DNA of 64,000 nt from Cordia subcordata (GCA_028554755.1 JAPTOF010000012.1:4307501-4371500); one strand, 5' to 3'; shown: positions 1-11,230, counted from the stretch's first letter. Notes: generated by a model not told the origin, from the letters alone. Translations and numbers: made by a program.

Positions 1-795
1 TCTTGAGTATTTCAGAAAGGATTTTTATGAACCACGAATGTTTTCTCTGCTCATTTTCAAAATAGAAAACCTTCATGAATGCATCAACATAATCCTAGTA
101 TTAAAATTGGATGGGATTTCTTGAACCTAAAGAAATATATTCCCTGAGTTTATGGGTACTTAACCCCTATTCATCAGCATTTATTATGCTCTTGATGGAG
201 ATTTTGTTATAAGCAAAGTCCTTGGCTGTTATATCAGCCCTTCCACTTTTGCGAAAATGCTCAAATTCTGCGGAATCCATCTTTATGAGTATATTCTCAT
301 AATGTTGCCTAGTCTTATATGATTGTGCTGGAAAAACAAACTCATCAAGATATTTTTACATGAGCAGCCATGGATCATGTTTATATACAAGATCCTTTTG
401 TGAGAGATACAGGATTATTTCCTGTTGTGTTCCTTGTGAATATGACAAGGAATTATCTATCTCTGTATTATTCAGAGTAGTAGCAAAAGAAGTCTTCTTC
501 TTCTCTGCAATCTCCTTCTCTTGGTCATCAATGAGCTTAATATTTTCTCATAAACTGGAGAATTAGGACAGGGTAAGTTGATATCCAACTTTTGTGCGCG
601 AAGTCTATTTCTTCGGTGCTTTGCCTCCTCGACAGCCAAAGAAACTGCTTTATTAGCATAGTGGTAGTTTGGGACATATTTTCCCCTATCTCTTCCTCTT
701 CCTTTTCCTTTATCAGGGTGTTGCATCCTGCAAATATTCACGAATAAGAAAACCAGGAAGAGTATTCTTCTCCCCCTTGATATATTTGATTTCAA
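1..795 (-). pseudogene. Caulimovirid ORF downstream of RT-RNase H, decayed
   Basis: Immediately after the RNase H the minus strand encodes, with frameshifts, a short RNase H tail (about 830-730), then a basic stretch with RGRDRGKYVPNYHYANKA near 690, and then a decayed frame from about 565 to base 1 containing KYLDEFVFPAQSYKTRQHYE (about 355-296) and YVDAFMKVFYFENEQR (about 93-46). In-frame stops lie near 360, 166, 111 and 105. A separate ORF after the polymerase is usual in petuvirus-like and other caulimovirids, where it is often transactivator-like. That functional label is inference. Coding similarity is lost only at the window edge. Confidence 0.55.
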
Positions 796-835
796 AATTA
801 AATGGGGCTAAATGTGCCTGCCACCTAGCAAACAT

Positions 836-2476
836 TTATCTTGAAACATCATGTTTAAAATCTTTATCAAACATATATTTTGCAGCTTGACAATCATTTT
901 TTATTAAAAACTTTTGATTAAACACATCGTCTTGAAATTTCAAAACACATTTAACTATTGCCAAAATTTCTTTTGCAATAGTAGCATAATTCTGCTGACT
1001 TGCACTCCATTTCCCTGAATGAAATCTAAAAAGATATTCTTGTCTAGAAATAGGGTGAACCTGCTTCAAAATACCACCAAAACCAATATTAGAATTATCT
1101 GTCTCAATAATCTTCTCCCATGTGGGATTAGCAAGCATTAAACAAGGCAATTTTGCCATCTTCTTTTTAATAGTCTTAACTGTCTCAGTATGACTATCAG
1201 TCCATGGAACAGGAGATTTTTTTAATCTATCATATAAAATAGCAGTGTCTGCAGCAAGATTTTTATAATAAGGAGAAATATAATTTAAACTCCCTAAAAA
1301 TTTTTGTAATTGAATTTTATCCAAAATTATATCTAGAAATTTAGAAGCAAATTCTATACTTCTACTAATCGGAATTATCTTTTCATCTTCAATGTTATGA
1401 CCTAAAAATCTAACTTTAGTCTGAAATATTTGCATTTTAGGTTTTGAAACAACAAGCCCATTTTGAATTATTAATTTTTTGAATATATCTAAATGCTTAA
1501 AATGGGTCTCTATGTCTTTGGAAAATACTAAGACATCGTCAATATAAACAATGATAAATTCACTATATGGACTGAAAATATCATTCATAATATTCTGAAA
1601 TTCATATGGAGCATTTTTCAGTCCAAATGGCATAACATTCCATTCATAGTGTCCTATTGGCACAGTAAATGCAGTCTTATATCTGTCTTCTTCAACTACC
1701 TGTATTTGATAGTATCCTGATTTCATATAAAATTTTGAAAATACACATACCTCATGAACCCTGTCAAGTAAATCCTTTTTATTAGGAATAGGGTATCTAA
1801 TCCATTTCAACACCTTATTAAGAGGTTTATAGTTAGTAACTAACCTAGGAACTCCTCTTTCTTGTTCTACATATTTATTAACATAAAACCCAATACAACT
1901 CCGTAGAGAATAAGATTTTCTTATTAACCCTTTATTGAGCAAACTAGAAATTTCCTTTTTGCATAATTCTAGATATTCCTTATTCATCTGGCAAGGTCTA
2001 GCCTTAGTAGGAATATTTCTTTCATCAAACCCTTCTATATATGGTAAAGTTACAATATATTTTTTCCTATCCCAAAAAGCATTAGGGTGATCAATACATA
2101 TTTCCATGGAAAATTGATTTATTATCAACTTTATCTTATCTTGAAGTTTTGGATTTTCCAACTTCTCTTTCACAGTCAAAGTTGAAATTTCTTGCCTAAG
2201 GAAATTTAATTGATTTCCTTTAACTTTTAATAAATTTTCTATTTGATTAAGTACCCTAGTTATTGGGTATCTTAAAAATTCAAATGATATCATTTTGCCT
2301 TCGTAACTACCTACAATTCCTTTAGTAGTAATTTCCTTTATGGGAAATAATTTTTGAAGGAATGGAGTACCCAAGATAATTTGATTACTCATATTCCTAA
2401 CCAAAACAAAACTAGTCGGTATACAAACTCTATCTGTACATATATATGCTTGGGATAATTTATATAAGACTTCCAT
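836..2476 (-). pseudogene. Caulimovirid reverse transcriptase / RNase H, catalytic Asp lost
   Basis: The longest open stretch of the pararetrovirus, 546 codons. Residues about 155-365 form the RT domain: fingers with KKEISSLLNKGLI and RGVPRLVTNYKPLNK, the MPFGLKNAP motif (282-290), and YIDDVLVFS at 311-319, which carries both motif C aspartates. Residues about 450-540 are RNase H, with a candidate acidic set ETD near 458-460, E503 and D528. Motif A, normally FxKFDxKSG, reads FSKFYMKSG, so the first catalytic Asp is Tyr at about residue 250 and the enzyme should be dead. Upstream residues 1-150 are the protease-to-RT linker, with an ILGTPFL motif typical of a retropepsin C-terminus. The frame ends in a stop within the RNase H tail at 836. 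Confidence 0.9.
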
Positions 2477-2486
2477 CTTATCACCA

Positions 2487-2726
2487 CTAGTCGAACTTAA
2501 TGAATGTGTGGTTTTTTTGAAATATTTTGTTGGAATTAATCCTTTCTGTACAATTTAAATATGCTCCACTATCAATTAACACAACCAATTCTTGTTTAAA
2601 TTCTCCTTGTATTAAGAGAGTAATCCTAACAAGCCATTTTTGAGATGTAATTAATTCCATCTTGCCTAAAAATGGTTCTACTTCATTATTTGTTTGGATT
2701 ATTTCTTTTGCTTTATTATTTTCCAC
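2487..2726 (-). pseudogene. Caulimovirid aspartic protease fragment
   Basis: The minus-strand frame contains ELVVLIDSGAYLNC. The DSGA motif is the retropepsin active site, placed just before the RT as in all caulimovirid polyproteins. The flap and the C-terminal ILGTPFL segment lie in the next frame (836-2476), so a frameshift near 2480 splits the protease. In the complete virus this domain would cut capsid and polymerase from the polyprotein. Here it cannot be made as one chain. Confidence 0.75.
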
Positions 2727-3250
2727 TTTATTTAGTCTTTGTGTTAGAATCCCTATTTGATCTTGAATTAATATATTTTCTTGAGATAAGACTTTAATTT
2801 CTTTTTTCAGATTATTAACTTCAAGCTGAAGATCCTGTATTATGGTAGAAGAAGATATATTCTGTTTTTCTTCTATTCTTTTCCTAACTTCCTTAAGAGT
2901 ATAAGGAGTATAGTCCTTTTCCTAAACAACTATCTGTTCTTTCTTATGACTAGACTTACCTAAACTAGACTCTCCTAGAGATTCTAATATTTTTTCTCTC
3001 ATGTCTGAGTCCTTAATTATTTTTAATAATTCAATTATATTGTCATTAGTTAACACATTTAATTGGAATTCTTGAAATTGTGAAAGTATTTTATAATAAT
3101 TTTCTTCTTCTTCCTTTTGTAATTTATTAACACAAGAACTGCAACACTTATCATGTTCACTCTCACTTTCCAATGATTTAAAAGATTCTGAGTCTTCCAT
3201 ATTATGTAATTGATGTAAATCTTCCGATGATTTAGAAGATTTTTCTTCTG
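2700..3250 (-). pseudogene. Caulimovirid coiled-coil and acidic linker region
   Basis: From about 2890 to 2700 the minus strand encodes a heptad-rich segment (LQLEVNNLKKEIKVLSQENI and following), a likely coiled coil of the kind found in virion-associated proteins. From 3200 to 2922 it encodes a Ser/Glu-rich frame, MEDSESFKSLESESEHDKCC, with a Cys pair. These lie between the zinc finger and the protease. Assignment as virion-associated or linker polypeptide is inference from order and composition. The reading frame shifts at least twice here. Confidence 0.5.
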
Positions 3251-3257
3251 AAGATTC

Positions 3258-3560
3258 TTAAGATTGTTCCGAATTAAGAATTATTTTCTTCAAAGAATCT
3301 TTTAATTCCTCATTTATGTTTAATTCATTAATCTTTTTCTTCATCCTACACTTATTTGCAAAATGACCTATTTTTCCACGCCCGTAACAAACAGGTGGTT
3401 TCCATTTACCACTCTTTTTCCTTTCCTCTTTTCTCCTCTTTCTCTTCTCTCTCCTCTTAGTTATTCTTTTTTGATAACTAGGAGATTTAAATTTTTTTTT
3501 TTTTAGGTAAAGTCTTATTAACCTTACTAGAGGAAGGTATGTCAATTCCAAATTGATCAC
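3258..3560 (-). pseudogene. Caulimovirid capsid C-terminus with CCHC zinc finger
   Basis: A very basic stretch (KRITKRREKRKRRKEERKK) is followed by VCYGRGKIGHFANKC at about 3390-3345. This resembles the Cys-X2-Cys-X4-His-X4-Cys RNA-binding knuckle of caulimovirid coat proteins, but spacing in the copy is altered: only one Cys precedes the GxIGHFANKC half cleanly, suggesting a substitution or small insertion at the first half. A basic arm plus zinc knuckle is the usual end of the capsid domain. Confidence 0.7.
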
Positions 3561-3594
3561 AGAAATGACATAATTGTCTTTTTTCTATTAAATG

Positions 3595-4170
3595 TTATTT
3601 TTTAATTTGTTGATTTAACTTAATTTTATTACATAAAGTTAAACCCTCTTGAATACATTTACCAATGATGGTTCCATGACTAAGACTATTATAATCTATA
3701 GGTGAAACTCCAAATGTTAGAGTTCTCTTTACTCTCTCAGCAAATAAATGAGGAAGTCCATCAATGAATTTAGATTTCCAATGAGGTTGATTTGCCCCTG
3801 GTAATTCCATAACACGACTAAGAAATACATCCTTATACCACCTAAATGATGTTAAGTTGGACACTTAAGATTTTTCAAAAATGACCTAATATTCTCCACG
3901 TTAGTGGTAAACCTACCTGTGAAATATTCACATATATTTATTGTGAGTGTATAAACAGCATCTCCACTGGATTGCCCTTCTTCCTGTTTACTACACTAAG
4001 AATGGTATCTCTACTTGTATCATTTAAATAATTATCCCACTATCTTTTTAATTGACCAGTAAAACCTGCTATTATCATTAAGGCAATAGTCTTATCACTA
4101 TTTTCATTTTGTTTGCATATTGTGGAGTACATTAGCATCCTATGTATAGTATTATATATCTGTTGATCAG
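3595..4170 (-). pseudogene. Caulimovirid capsid core remnant
   Basis: From 4170 downward the minus strand reads DGMTDQQIYNTIHRMLMYST, then SDKTIALMIIAGFTGQLK, then a stop where the family has an aromatic residue, then WDNYLND. This IAGFTGQLK...WDNYL pattern is the conserved capsid core of caulimovirids. The C-terminal part continues in 3864-3595 (residues around WYKDVFLSRVMELPGANQPH and WKSKFIDGLPHLFAERVK). At least three stops or frameshifts break the core between 3865 and 4100. Confidence 0.7.
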
Positions 4171-4179
4171 TCATCCCAT

Positions 4180-5275
4180 CTATATTCCAGTCATATATAG
4201 TCTTACCATTATAGTAAAACTGACCTTGGGATGGCTGTTCAAGTAAAATATCTTGGGGACTAGGTCTTGGATAATAAAATTTTGACCTACAGGCTTAGAA
4301 GCAAACTTATTATTATAAGCCAGCAATTTATTTAATTCATTTTCTATAATTTCCTTATGTTTCTCCCTATTCATTGAATCTGGGACATCTTCTTTTGTTA
4401 TAACATTTATTTTTAAATGTTTTAATTTATCATCTAATATTTTTGTAAACTCACTTATTGGTTCCATAATAAAATCATTAATTTCAGGTAGAGGTTGAAT
4501 AGGATTCGCCTTAATTTTTTCCCTACCTTGATTAGAGTTATTTTCTTTGTTAATATTAATTTGTTTTTTCAAATTTTCAATTTCCATAAATATTTTTAAT
4601 AACCTATTATTTAGGTATATCATTTGATCACCTATCGACACCAAATAAAGATTAGTAAAATTATTTGCTTAACTACATCATTAATTTGTTTTGTAGTAGC
4701 CTATAAGATTTCATTTTCCTGCAGATTCATAAATGCATTAGCATATAATTTCATTTTTTCTTTTTCTATTATTATAGGCTCAGTAGTAGGAGGAAATACT
4801 GATTCTACTATCTCACCATTTTTTTAACGTCCATGGTCTTTCAAGAACATTAATATAATGCCTTAGATAATTATCTAAAAACCAAGGAATAAAATCCCTA
4901 ATCTTATTGATTTCTTCCAATTGTCCATAAAATTGATCCTGCAAGAATTTTCTTTCTTCTGGAGGGAAATTTTTTAAAAACCAATCCCTACAAGGCTTAA
5001 ATATTGGCCTATTGAATTTAGGTTGAATTTCCTTCCTGGCTGAACTACCAAGACTAAAATCTATCTTGTCACTATCCATTAAATAGGAAAGTTTAATTCT
5101 GACTCAGTTATTTATGGTTCTCTAGGGTTACCATAAACTCCCTTTTATTATATTATCTTTAGTTATTTTTAATCCTTGAACCCTATTATTTATGAGTTTT
5201 TCATCAGAGTGTTTATTTTCCCTAGTATAAGAAGTAGTACCACTACTTTCTAGTATTTTTTTCCCTATAGTCAAT
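4180..5275 (-). pseudogene. Caulimovirid polyprotein N-terminal region, decayed
   Basis: Three linked pieces of one frame: 5079-4813 (starting MDSDKIDFSLGSSARKEIQ, with PPEERKFLQDQFYGQLEEI), 4812-4650 (with IIIEKEKMKLYANAFMNLQ and one internal stop) and 4644-4180 (with a Lys/Asn-rich segment and FTKILDDKLKHLKINVITKE). Decayed coding can be followed a little further, to about 5275. I recognise the position, upstream of the capsid, but no diagnostic domain; the movement-protein motif is not visible. Confidence 0.55.
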
Positions 5276-5280
5276 AGGAG

Positions 5281-5282
5281 AA

Positions 5283-5313
<31 letters not shown>

Positions 5314-5406
5314 TAGATGTGTATCTATGTATATATATGTATATATATATATGTATATATATATACATATATATGTGTGTGTGTATATGTACGTATGTAT
5401 GTATAT
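5281..5406. repeat. AT/TG dinucleotide microsatellite
   Basis: A run of TA repeats interrupted by CATA, GTGT and GTATG units. It abuts the last recognisable pararetrovirus coding sequence and may mark its eroded end. Confidence 0.95.
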
Positions 5407-5869
5407 TATATTTTATGTTTAATAATTATGATTTGGAGTAAGTTTGGATTTAACGTGTTATTGTTGTAAAATTATGTTAAATTTTAAGTATTAGAGTTTG
5501 AATTTGATGTGTTAAGGTTTGGTGCATGATTTATATTGTTTATTATTATTTTTATCTAATTAAAAAGTAGGGATTTCACTTGATAGATAAGGGCTTAACA
5601 AGTAGGTGTTTTGTCCCGATGCTACCACCCCTTTGACTTTTGTTGACAGGTACCCCGTAGATAGGGGTATAGTATAAAAAACACCAGTAGGGGTGGGGAT
5701 AGTAGTCTGGAGAAAACCCCGGTATAGGTATAAAGGCGGGGTAAGGGCAGGTAGAAAAATACCAGGTGCGGAGTAGGGGTTTGTGAACCCTGCCCCTAAC
5801 CCGCCCCATTGACATCACTATTCCAAATCCCTTTTCAAAGAAAGATCATAGTCAACCTTATACTTCTCC
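5407..5869. other. Intergenic, with a 220-bp GC-rich low-complexity island at 5590-5815
   Basis: No gene seen. From about 5590 to 5815 composition changes sharply to purine-rich G-runs on the plus strand (ggggtggggat, aaaaccccggtat, ggcggggtaaggg), full of approximate repeats of a GGGGTA/TACCCC theme. The minus strand is open over this stretch (80 codons), but the translation is repetitive and has no recognisable domain, so I do not call it a gene. Confidence 0.5.
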
Positions 5870-6590
5870 TTTTTTCTTCAAAAGCGTAGTTGGCGCTTTA
5901 CAATATGTCACTTTAATAAGGCCTAATCTTTAATATTTCATCAACACTATCTACGATCCCACACAGTTTCATTTTGACCTTCTAAAGAGACTGCTAAGAT
6001 ACTAGCAACTGGTTCTTGATACTCGATTTCAGTTTATTGCAAGATCTCTTAATCTTGTGGCATACTCTGGCTTAGACTAGGCCATTGATCCGACCATAAA
6101 GAGGTCAATCTCTAGTTTTGAAATATTCCTAGGTAATAATCTCATTAGCTGGTCCTCCAAAAGGCAAACTAATGTTTCAAGGTCCTCTATAGAACCAAAA
6201 TATAGGAGCTTTGTTCCCACTGGTGCTAAGCTCAAATGGCAATCATACACTCTCGTATCTTGGAATTCATAGTACTAAATCTATTCTCTAGTGTGCTAAT
6301 CAATCTACCATTTCCTCAGCGGCTAATCCACTTTTAACACAACAGGACTAAGCATTTTGACTTAGATCGTCACTTAATCAAGGAGTAAGTCATAGCTAAA
6401 AACCTGCGGCTGAGATGCATTTCTACCTCAGAACAACTAGCTAATATCTTCACTAAAGGCTTGCCTATGTCATCATTCCTCTCCCTCAAACATAAGCTTT
6501 CCTCAGCAATACCTAAGCTTAGCTTGAAAGGGGCTAATAAGAAGAAAAAACTTAGCTTAGAAACAACAGCTAACAAGCTTTTAAACAACA
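5870..6590 (+). pseudogene. Ty1-copia RT end and RNase H remnant
   Basis: In shifting plus-strand frames the sequence gives a copia-type RT C-terminus (SVVGALQYVTLIRPNL at about 5890), the RNase H segment FEIFLGNNLISWSSKRQTNV (about 6118-6177) with SRSSIEPKYRSF after it, and the RNase H C-terminus around 6430-6540 (SLKACLCHHSSPSNISF frame, corresponding to the usual DIFTKGLP and LxxKxxL motifs in the neighbouring frame). Several stops and frameshifts separate these. It is the 3' end of a copia pol gene. Confidence 0.75.
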
Positions 6591-6594
6591 TTGC

Positions 6595-6890
6595 CAGTTG
6601 TACTTTGGCAACTGGATGGAAATAATGATTAGTTAAAATTAGTTTAGTTAGTTATTTAAGTTGCTGAACTGTAGCTTATACACAAAATGTTATACACTAT
6701 AAATAGCTATTGTCCTTGCTTCTAATCAATGAGAAAATCATTTTTCTCTCCATTAGCTTTTCTTTTAGTTAGAAACAATAGATTATTTTTAGTTCATAGA
6801 TTGATAGAGTTTATACATTGGACTGTAGATATTTTCATTGGACGATAGTTAGAAATTCATAGTTTCTCTCACTATAGTAATTTTTTTCTA
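6595..6890 (+). mobile_element. Probable 3' LTR of the copia remnant
   Basis: The segment directly after the copia RNase H contains a TATA box (TATAAATA at about 6698-6705) followed by a pyrimidine-rich leader and AATGAGAAAATCA, the usual LTR U3-R-U5 arrangement. Exact ends and a target duplication were not found; both borders are estimates. Confidence 0.5.
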
Positions 6891-7439
6891 GTTTTCGTGT
6901 CTAAAAGATAACATAAAACAAGTTCTTTTTTATTAAAATTATCAAAGAAAAATTTTTGCTTTAATGGAAAATGATTTGATTACAAATGATTTGGTTATCA
7001 ATGTTGAAAAAAAAAATTTTGTTTAAATATTCATATTAACATGATGATTAACAAATTATGTTCTATGAAAGAAAGACAAGCCCAACATTGATTGAGACAA
7101 TAAATTTTTCTTAATCTTATATTATGTTTTCTACAAATACTATTCTTCATAAGTATTATCAAATAACCTTCAAATGTTGATTTAGACTTGACACTTGTTT
7201 ATATTTAAAATATTAAATATCGTCAATCTTCTTAATTTAAACTTGGCTCCTCCCGTATTAAATTCTTGGCTCTGCCCCTTTATTATACATATATGGACAG
7301 TAAACAAGTTATTCATGTGCTTATCTTAGAAGCAAAAAAGAAATATTATTATAGTATGCAAAAATACACTAGTATATTATTAAGTAAACATGTGACAAAG
7401 GGTGGGAAATCAAATTACAATAACAATATAATTTATTAG
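6891..7439. other. Intergenic, no gene seen
   Basis: AT-rich sequence without recognisable coding or structural features. Confidence 0.6.
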
Positions 7440-8385
7440 CATAGTGGCGGCAATGGCATGGGCTCTTGCATTTATGCTTATGAAACCTTCGATAGTGGAT
7501 TTTGAAAAATATAGGTAGGGCAATTTTGGCCTTGGACGGCCGATCGGCTTTCCAAGAACGGGGAGCTAAAGGGAGAGCAAACTGATGCTGAACATGTTAC
7601 TACATTGGCTAGGTAGAGAAGAATGAATGATTGATGAAACAGGACAATGAAGACAGAAGAAGGTTTTAAAGATGGTGAAATACGTGGGTGTGAGTGTGAC
7701 ATTAGGTTTTGATCCCAGGTTTATATAGTAGTGGTATGGGTTTAGCATGTTAGGAACAACATGCTAACAGTGGGCATCATCCTTGGTTGTGCAAAATGTA
7801 GAGTAGTGGATAGAGCCCATCCTTGGCAGGGATAATGTGGAAAAGGGGACACGAGGAAATCAGCTGCTCAAAAGTCCTATCCCTATAAAGTTTTTGACGT
7901 ATACCTGTAAATTAAAGAAAGGCCTATGTTAATTTTTATGAGTATATATTCTTAATTTGTGTAATTAAGTCAAATAAAACATAACATAAGAGTATCCATA
8001 TTTAAATATATTATAATTGAATAAATAGTAAAAGAAGTGATAAAAATGAGAAGAGGGAGTAAAGGGAGAGCAAAGGAATGCTGAACATTTTACTGTGTTA
8101 GTGTGGAGAAAAAAAAATGAAAGAGGACTACGAGTATGAAGTAAGGTTTAGGTCCCAGGTTTATGTAATGATAGTGTGGCTTAAAACGTCAGAGAATTGG
8201 TCGTGCGACGTGGTAAGGGGTAATATCCAAAAAGGATTTAGGCAGTAGCATGCAAAGAGTGAGCTTCATCTCCTGTCCTTGGTTGTTTCATAGCATCAAC
8301 AGGTAGGTTGGAAAGGGATATTCTGGGGGACACGTGCAAATCAACTATTCAAAAGTCCTACTCGTCCCGTAAGGCAATTAAAGAA
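7440..8385 (-). repeat. Two diverged tandem copies of a promoter-like segment (minus orientation)
   Basis: Segments at about 7560-7915 and 8040-8385 share ordered blocks: GGGAGAGCAAA, TGCTGAACAT, TCCCAGGTTTATRTA, the CCTTGGTTGT block, GGGACACG and the CAAAAGTCCTA block. Read on the minus strand each gives a TATA-like element (near 7725 and 8165), a pyrimidine-rich leader and an ATG with a near-identical start, MFSI(S/P)LLSL. Copy 1 then meets a stop at codon 10; copy 2 runs 25 codons to a stop. This looks like the duplicated 5' end of a small, now broken gene. No product can be assigned. A G-box (CACGTG) is present near 8331 in copy 2 only. Confidence 0.45.
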
Positions 8386-8393
8386 AGGCATGC

Positions 8394-8412
8394 ATATATA
8401 TATATATATATG
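8394..8412. repeat. (TA)n microsatellite
   Basis: A short perfect TA run. Confidence 0.9.
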
Positions 8413-9190
8413 AATTCGAAATTTTTCATAAATTGGTCTTGTGATTGCAAACAGGAATTCAATTTTGTTTATAGGACACAACACAAAAATATTGTTATCA
8501 ATGGTCATGTGATCTAAAGGATGTCATGTGTTCAAGACATTGCACCAATTTCTAGCAAATCTTTTTTTCACCTACGTACATATAATGAAAGTTTTTTGTT
8601 AAAAAAACAAAATCATATAAGAATTTCTCACCAGACCAGTGAATCACAATTGTCAAGGCTTTCTTCCGATATTTGTAAGAAGCGAATGCGCAAGATTCTT
8701 GTACTGTGATGGTTTATTTAGTATTGTAATAAAAATTTATTTGCAAAACTGTTGCAAAATTAATATATAATAAGCAACACTTGGTAAAAAGCATTGCACA
8801 TGACTAAATTGTTATATGGAAATGATTATTTAGTGTTAGAAATAAACAATAATGTTTTTAAATTGTTGTAAGAAAACAAATATAATAAGCAACACATAAC
8901 AAAAAGCTTTTGCATATTATTGGTATTGCATGGCAACTGTTAAAATGTAAAACTTTTGAGTATTATCATAATTTTGATCCAACAAACGAATCATGTTAAA
9001 TGTTCATTATTTATGATGTATATGTAAGTAATAGATAAATTTTTACAAATTTGGGAAAGAGATTATTGACTTAGTTCTGCGTAAAAGTTAATTGTGTAAT
9101 TTATAAATATATTAGAATGGGCCCCACTTATTTTTCTTTTCTTTTTTTTTTCTTAACAAAAAAGACTAACAATAAAGACATTAAAAAATT
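8413..9190. other. Intergenic, no gene seen
   Basis: AT-rich; no recognisable coding sequence. A short direct repeat (AATAAGCAACACWT...AAAAGC) occurs at about 8769 and 8886. Confidence 0.6.
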
Positions 9191-9195
9191 ATTGT

Positions 9196-9577
9196 TGTTG
9201 GGTCTAGCCTGTATTTTAATGGTACCTAAAGAATATGGGAAGACTTACCTTATTTGTTATCTTGTCTTTTTTCTAGTTCTGTCTTATTTGTATTTCTATC
9301 ATTAATTGTATGATGCCATATTGTGTTGTCTATGTGTCCTATAAATAGGAGTCTAGCTTATTGTAATACGTCTGAGGGAGAAAAGAGAGATGTGAAGCAG
9401 TTTAATAAAGAGTAGTTAGTTGCTAGAGCGAGAGTTCATCTTCTATTCATTATCAACGTTGTCTTAATAAAATTTTCCTTTTGTCTGTGGCGTAGGCGTA
9501 AACCGAACCACGTAAAATAGTGTCATTAATTTTTTATTTAATTTCATCTCATTTACACCACGTATTTTTTCCAAAAA
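9196..9577 (+). repeat. 5' LTR of copia element 1
   Basis: Begins TGTTGGGTCTAGCC; holds a TATA box (CCTATAAATAGG near 9340) and ends near CCAAAA just before the primer site, where the 3' LTR has CCAACA. Clearly diverged from the 3' LTR by substitutions and small indels, so the insertion is not recent. Confidence 0.85.
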
Positions 9578-9579
9578 AC

Positions 9580-9597
9580 TGGTATCAGAACTAGGTT
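9580..9597 (+). promoter_or_regulatory. tRNA-iMet primer-binding site
   Basis: TGGTATCAGAACTAGGT lies 2-3 bases after the 5' LTR. TGGTATCAGA is the standard complement of the plant initiator-Met tRNA 3' end used by copia elements; the usual GC after CAGA is AC here. Confidence 0.85.
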
Positions 9598-10034
9598 ATG
9601 GGTTGGGCATCGTCGTTGTCGGTGTGCATGAAAAACACAAGAAAAATTTGTTGAATTTGTGGCGTGAAGTTGTGACAAAATTTTGGATGTGTAAGAGCAC
9701 AAAAAACGTGAACAAAGAAGGTAGATCTAGTGTAACACGTACGTGGGAGCTGCTGTGACAGGTCTGACCAAGTTTGACTAGAGTTGACCAAACTTTGACT
9801 TTGACCGTTGACGATTGACCAGGCTTGACCGAAAGTTAATCGAACCTTACCCAACATTTTTCGACGTGCTGAGTCTATTTTTGTGCTCTATTTTGCAAAA
9901 TTCTACTCTGAAGTACGCGTTGTAGGATATCATCAATTTTGACCGCAGATTTGACTTTTGACCGGGTTGATCAAAGTTGACCAAACAGGTATCCAAAATT
10001 CTACTCTGAGGTTTGTGTTTTAGGAGAGGCGAAT

Positions 10035-10640
10035 ATGAGCTCGATTTCGACGAAGTTCGAGATTGAGAAATTCGATGGTAAGGACAGTTTTAGTGTCTGG
10101 AAGATCAAGCTCAAGGTTTTCATGGATATGCAAAGACTTTGGAAAGTACTTGAGGGGAAGATCAAGAAGGAATTAAATAAAACCAGAGGAAAAGGAGGAA
10201 TCAGAGGAAAGGGCTATAAATGCAATACATATGACGTTTCTAATAATGTATTGATAGTGGTAGCCGATAAGGAGATAGCGGTTGAGGCCTGGAAGGCTCT
10301 GATGGATCTCTATGCATCTAAGTTGCTGATGAATCACCTCTATCTCAAGAAGAGATTGTATACCCTCAAGAGGAAGAAAAGTACACCCGTGAAAGAACAT
10401 TTTGACAAGTTTAATTCCATTGTAACGAAGTTGAAGAACATAAGAGTGACGATTGATTCGGAAGATCTTGCCCTTGTTTTGATATGTTCTCTATTGCCCT
10501 GATATGATAACTTTGTAGACAGTCTGTTGTATGGACATGACATGATTAGCTTGGATGATGTTGGTTCAACATTAAAGTCCAAGGATTTGAAGAAACACTT
10601 CCCAGGAAACGGAATGGAGGTTCAAGGAGAGGATTAATGA
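10035..10640 (+). pseudogene. Copia element 1 gag, decayed
   Basis: Starts MSSISTKFEIEKFDGKDSFS and contains the UBN2/gag signature (FxxWKIKLKVFMDMQRLWKVLEG, then ALMDLYASKLLMNHLYLKKR). Open for 155 codons, then a TGA at 10501 interrupts the conserved LP...YDNFVDSLLYG segment, which continues in frame to about 10640. Start chosen at the Met before the family's conserved KFEIEKFDG motif. Confidence 0.8.
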
Positions 10641-11230
10641 GTAGAGCAGTGAAACACCAGAAAGAGAGATCTTCGTATAAGTCAAAACCAAGAGCAAAAG
10701 ATATGACATGTTTTGAGTACGGGGAACGAGGCCACTTGAGGCATCTTTACTCAAAGAGAGATAAGCAGGAATCAGCGAACATTTTGGACAATGCGGAGGA
10801 CGAGAGTTCTGATGGTACTGGAGGTGTCCTATCTGTCATTGCAGGACAATGGCAAGACTAGTGGATTCTTGATTTTGGTGATATGTTTCACATGTGTCTT
10901 AAGAGAGATTAGTTTTCTTCTTATTTTGGAAAGAATGGGAAAGTCTATCTTAGGAATAACCTCACGTTGGAGGTGGCTGGAATTGGCATTGTAAAGATCA
11001 AGATGTTTGATGGCATTATCAGACCTTTCGAGTGTTGGCATGTCGCTAAGCTAAAGAAGAACTTGATTTCTCTTAGGCGGTTAGATTCTCGAAGATGTAG
11101 GTTTCATTGCGAGAATAGAGTCCTTAAAGTATATAAGAGTTCCTGTTTGCTCTTGAGAGAGTGTTCAACAAATAGTCTCTATGTTCATGATGGTTGTACA
11201 ATCAAGGGTGTTAGGGCGAAAAATGGATAG
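10637..11230 (+). pseudogene. Copia element 1 zinc knuckle, protease and gag-pre-integrase remnant
   Basis: The knuckle reads CFEYGERGHLRHLYSK, so the second and last Cys of the CCHC motif are Tyr. Downstream, WILDFGDMFHMCLKRD stands where an active protease has DTGA(T/S)FH, so the catalytic Asp-Thr-Gly is gone. The gag-pre-integrase stretch follows (GIGIVKIKMFDGIIRPFECW, AKLKKNLISLRRLDS). Stops at 10859 and near 10909 break the frame. Confidence 0.75.

Larger units (their letters stand above)
1..5275 (-). mobile_element. Endogenous caulimovirid (plant pararetrovirus) copy, decayed, cut by left window edge
   Basis: Read on the minus strand from about 5275 down to 1, the segment gives in order a capsid-like region, a CCHC zinc finger, an acidic and coiled-coil region, an aspartic protease motif, reverse transcriptase plus RNase H, and a further ORF. 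That order and the wording of the RT region fit family Caulimoviridae (Petuvirus/Florendovirus-like), which exist in plant genomes as non-functional integrants. No integrase and no LTR are seen, which separates it from Ty3 elements. It is broken by many stops and frameshifts. No movement-protein motif was recognised to the right of 5275, where a TA microsatellite starts, so the 5' part appears lost. The 3' part continues past the left edge. Confidence 0.85.
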
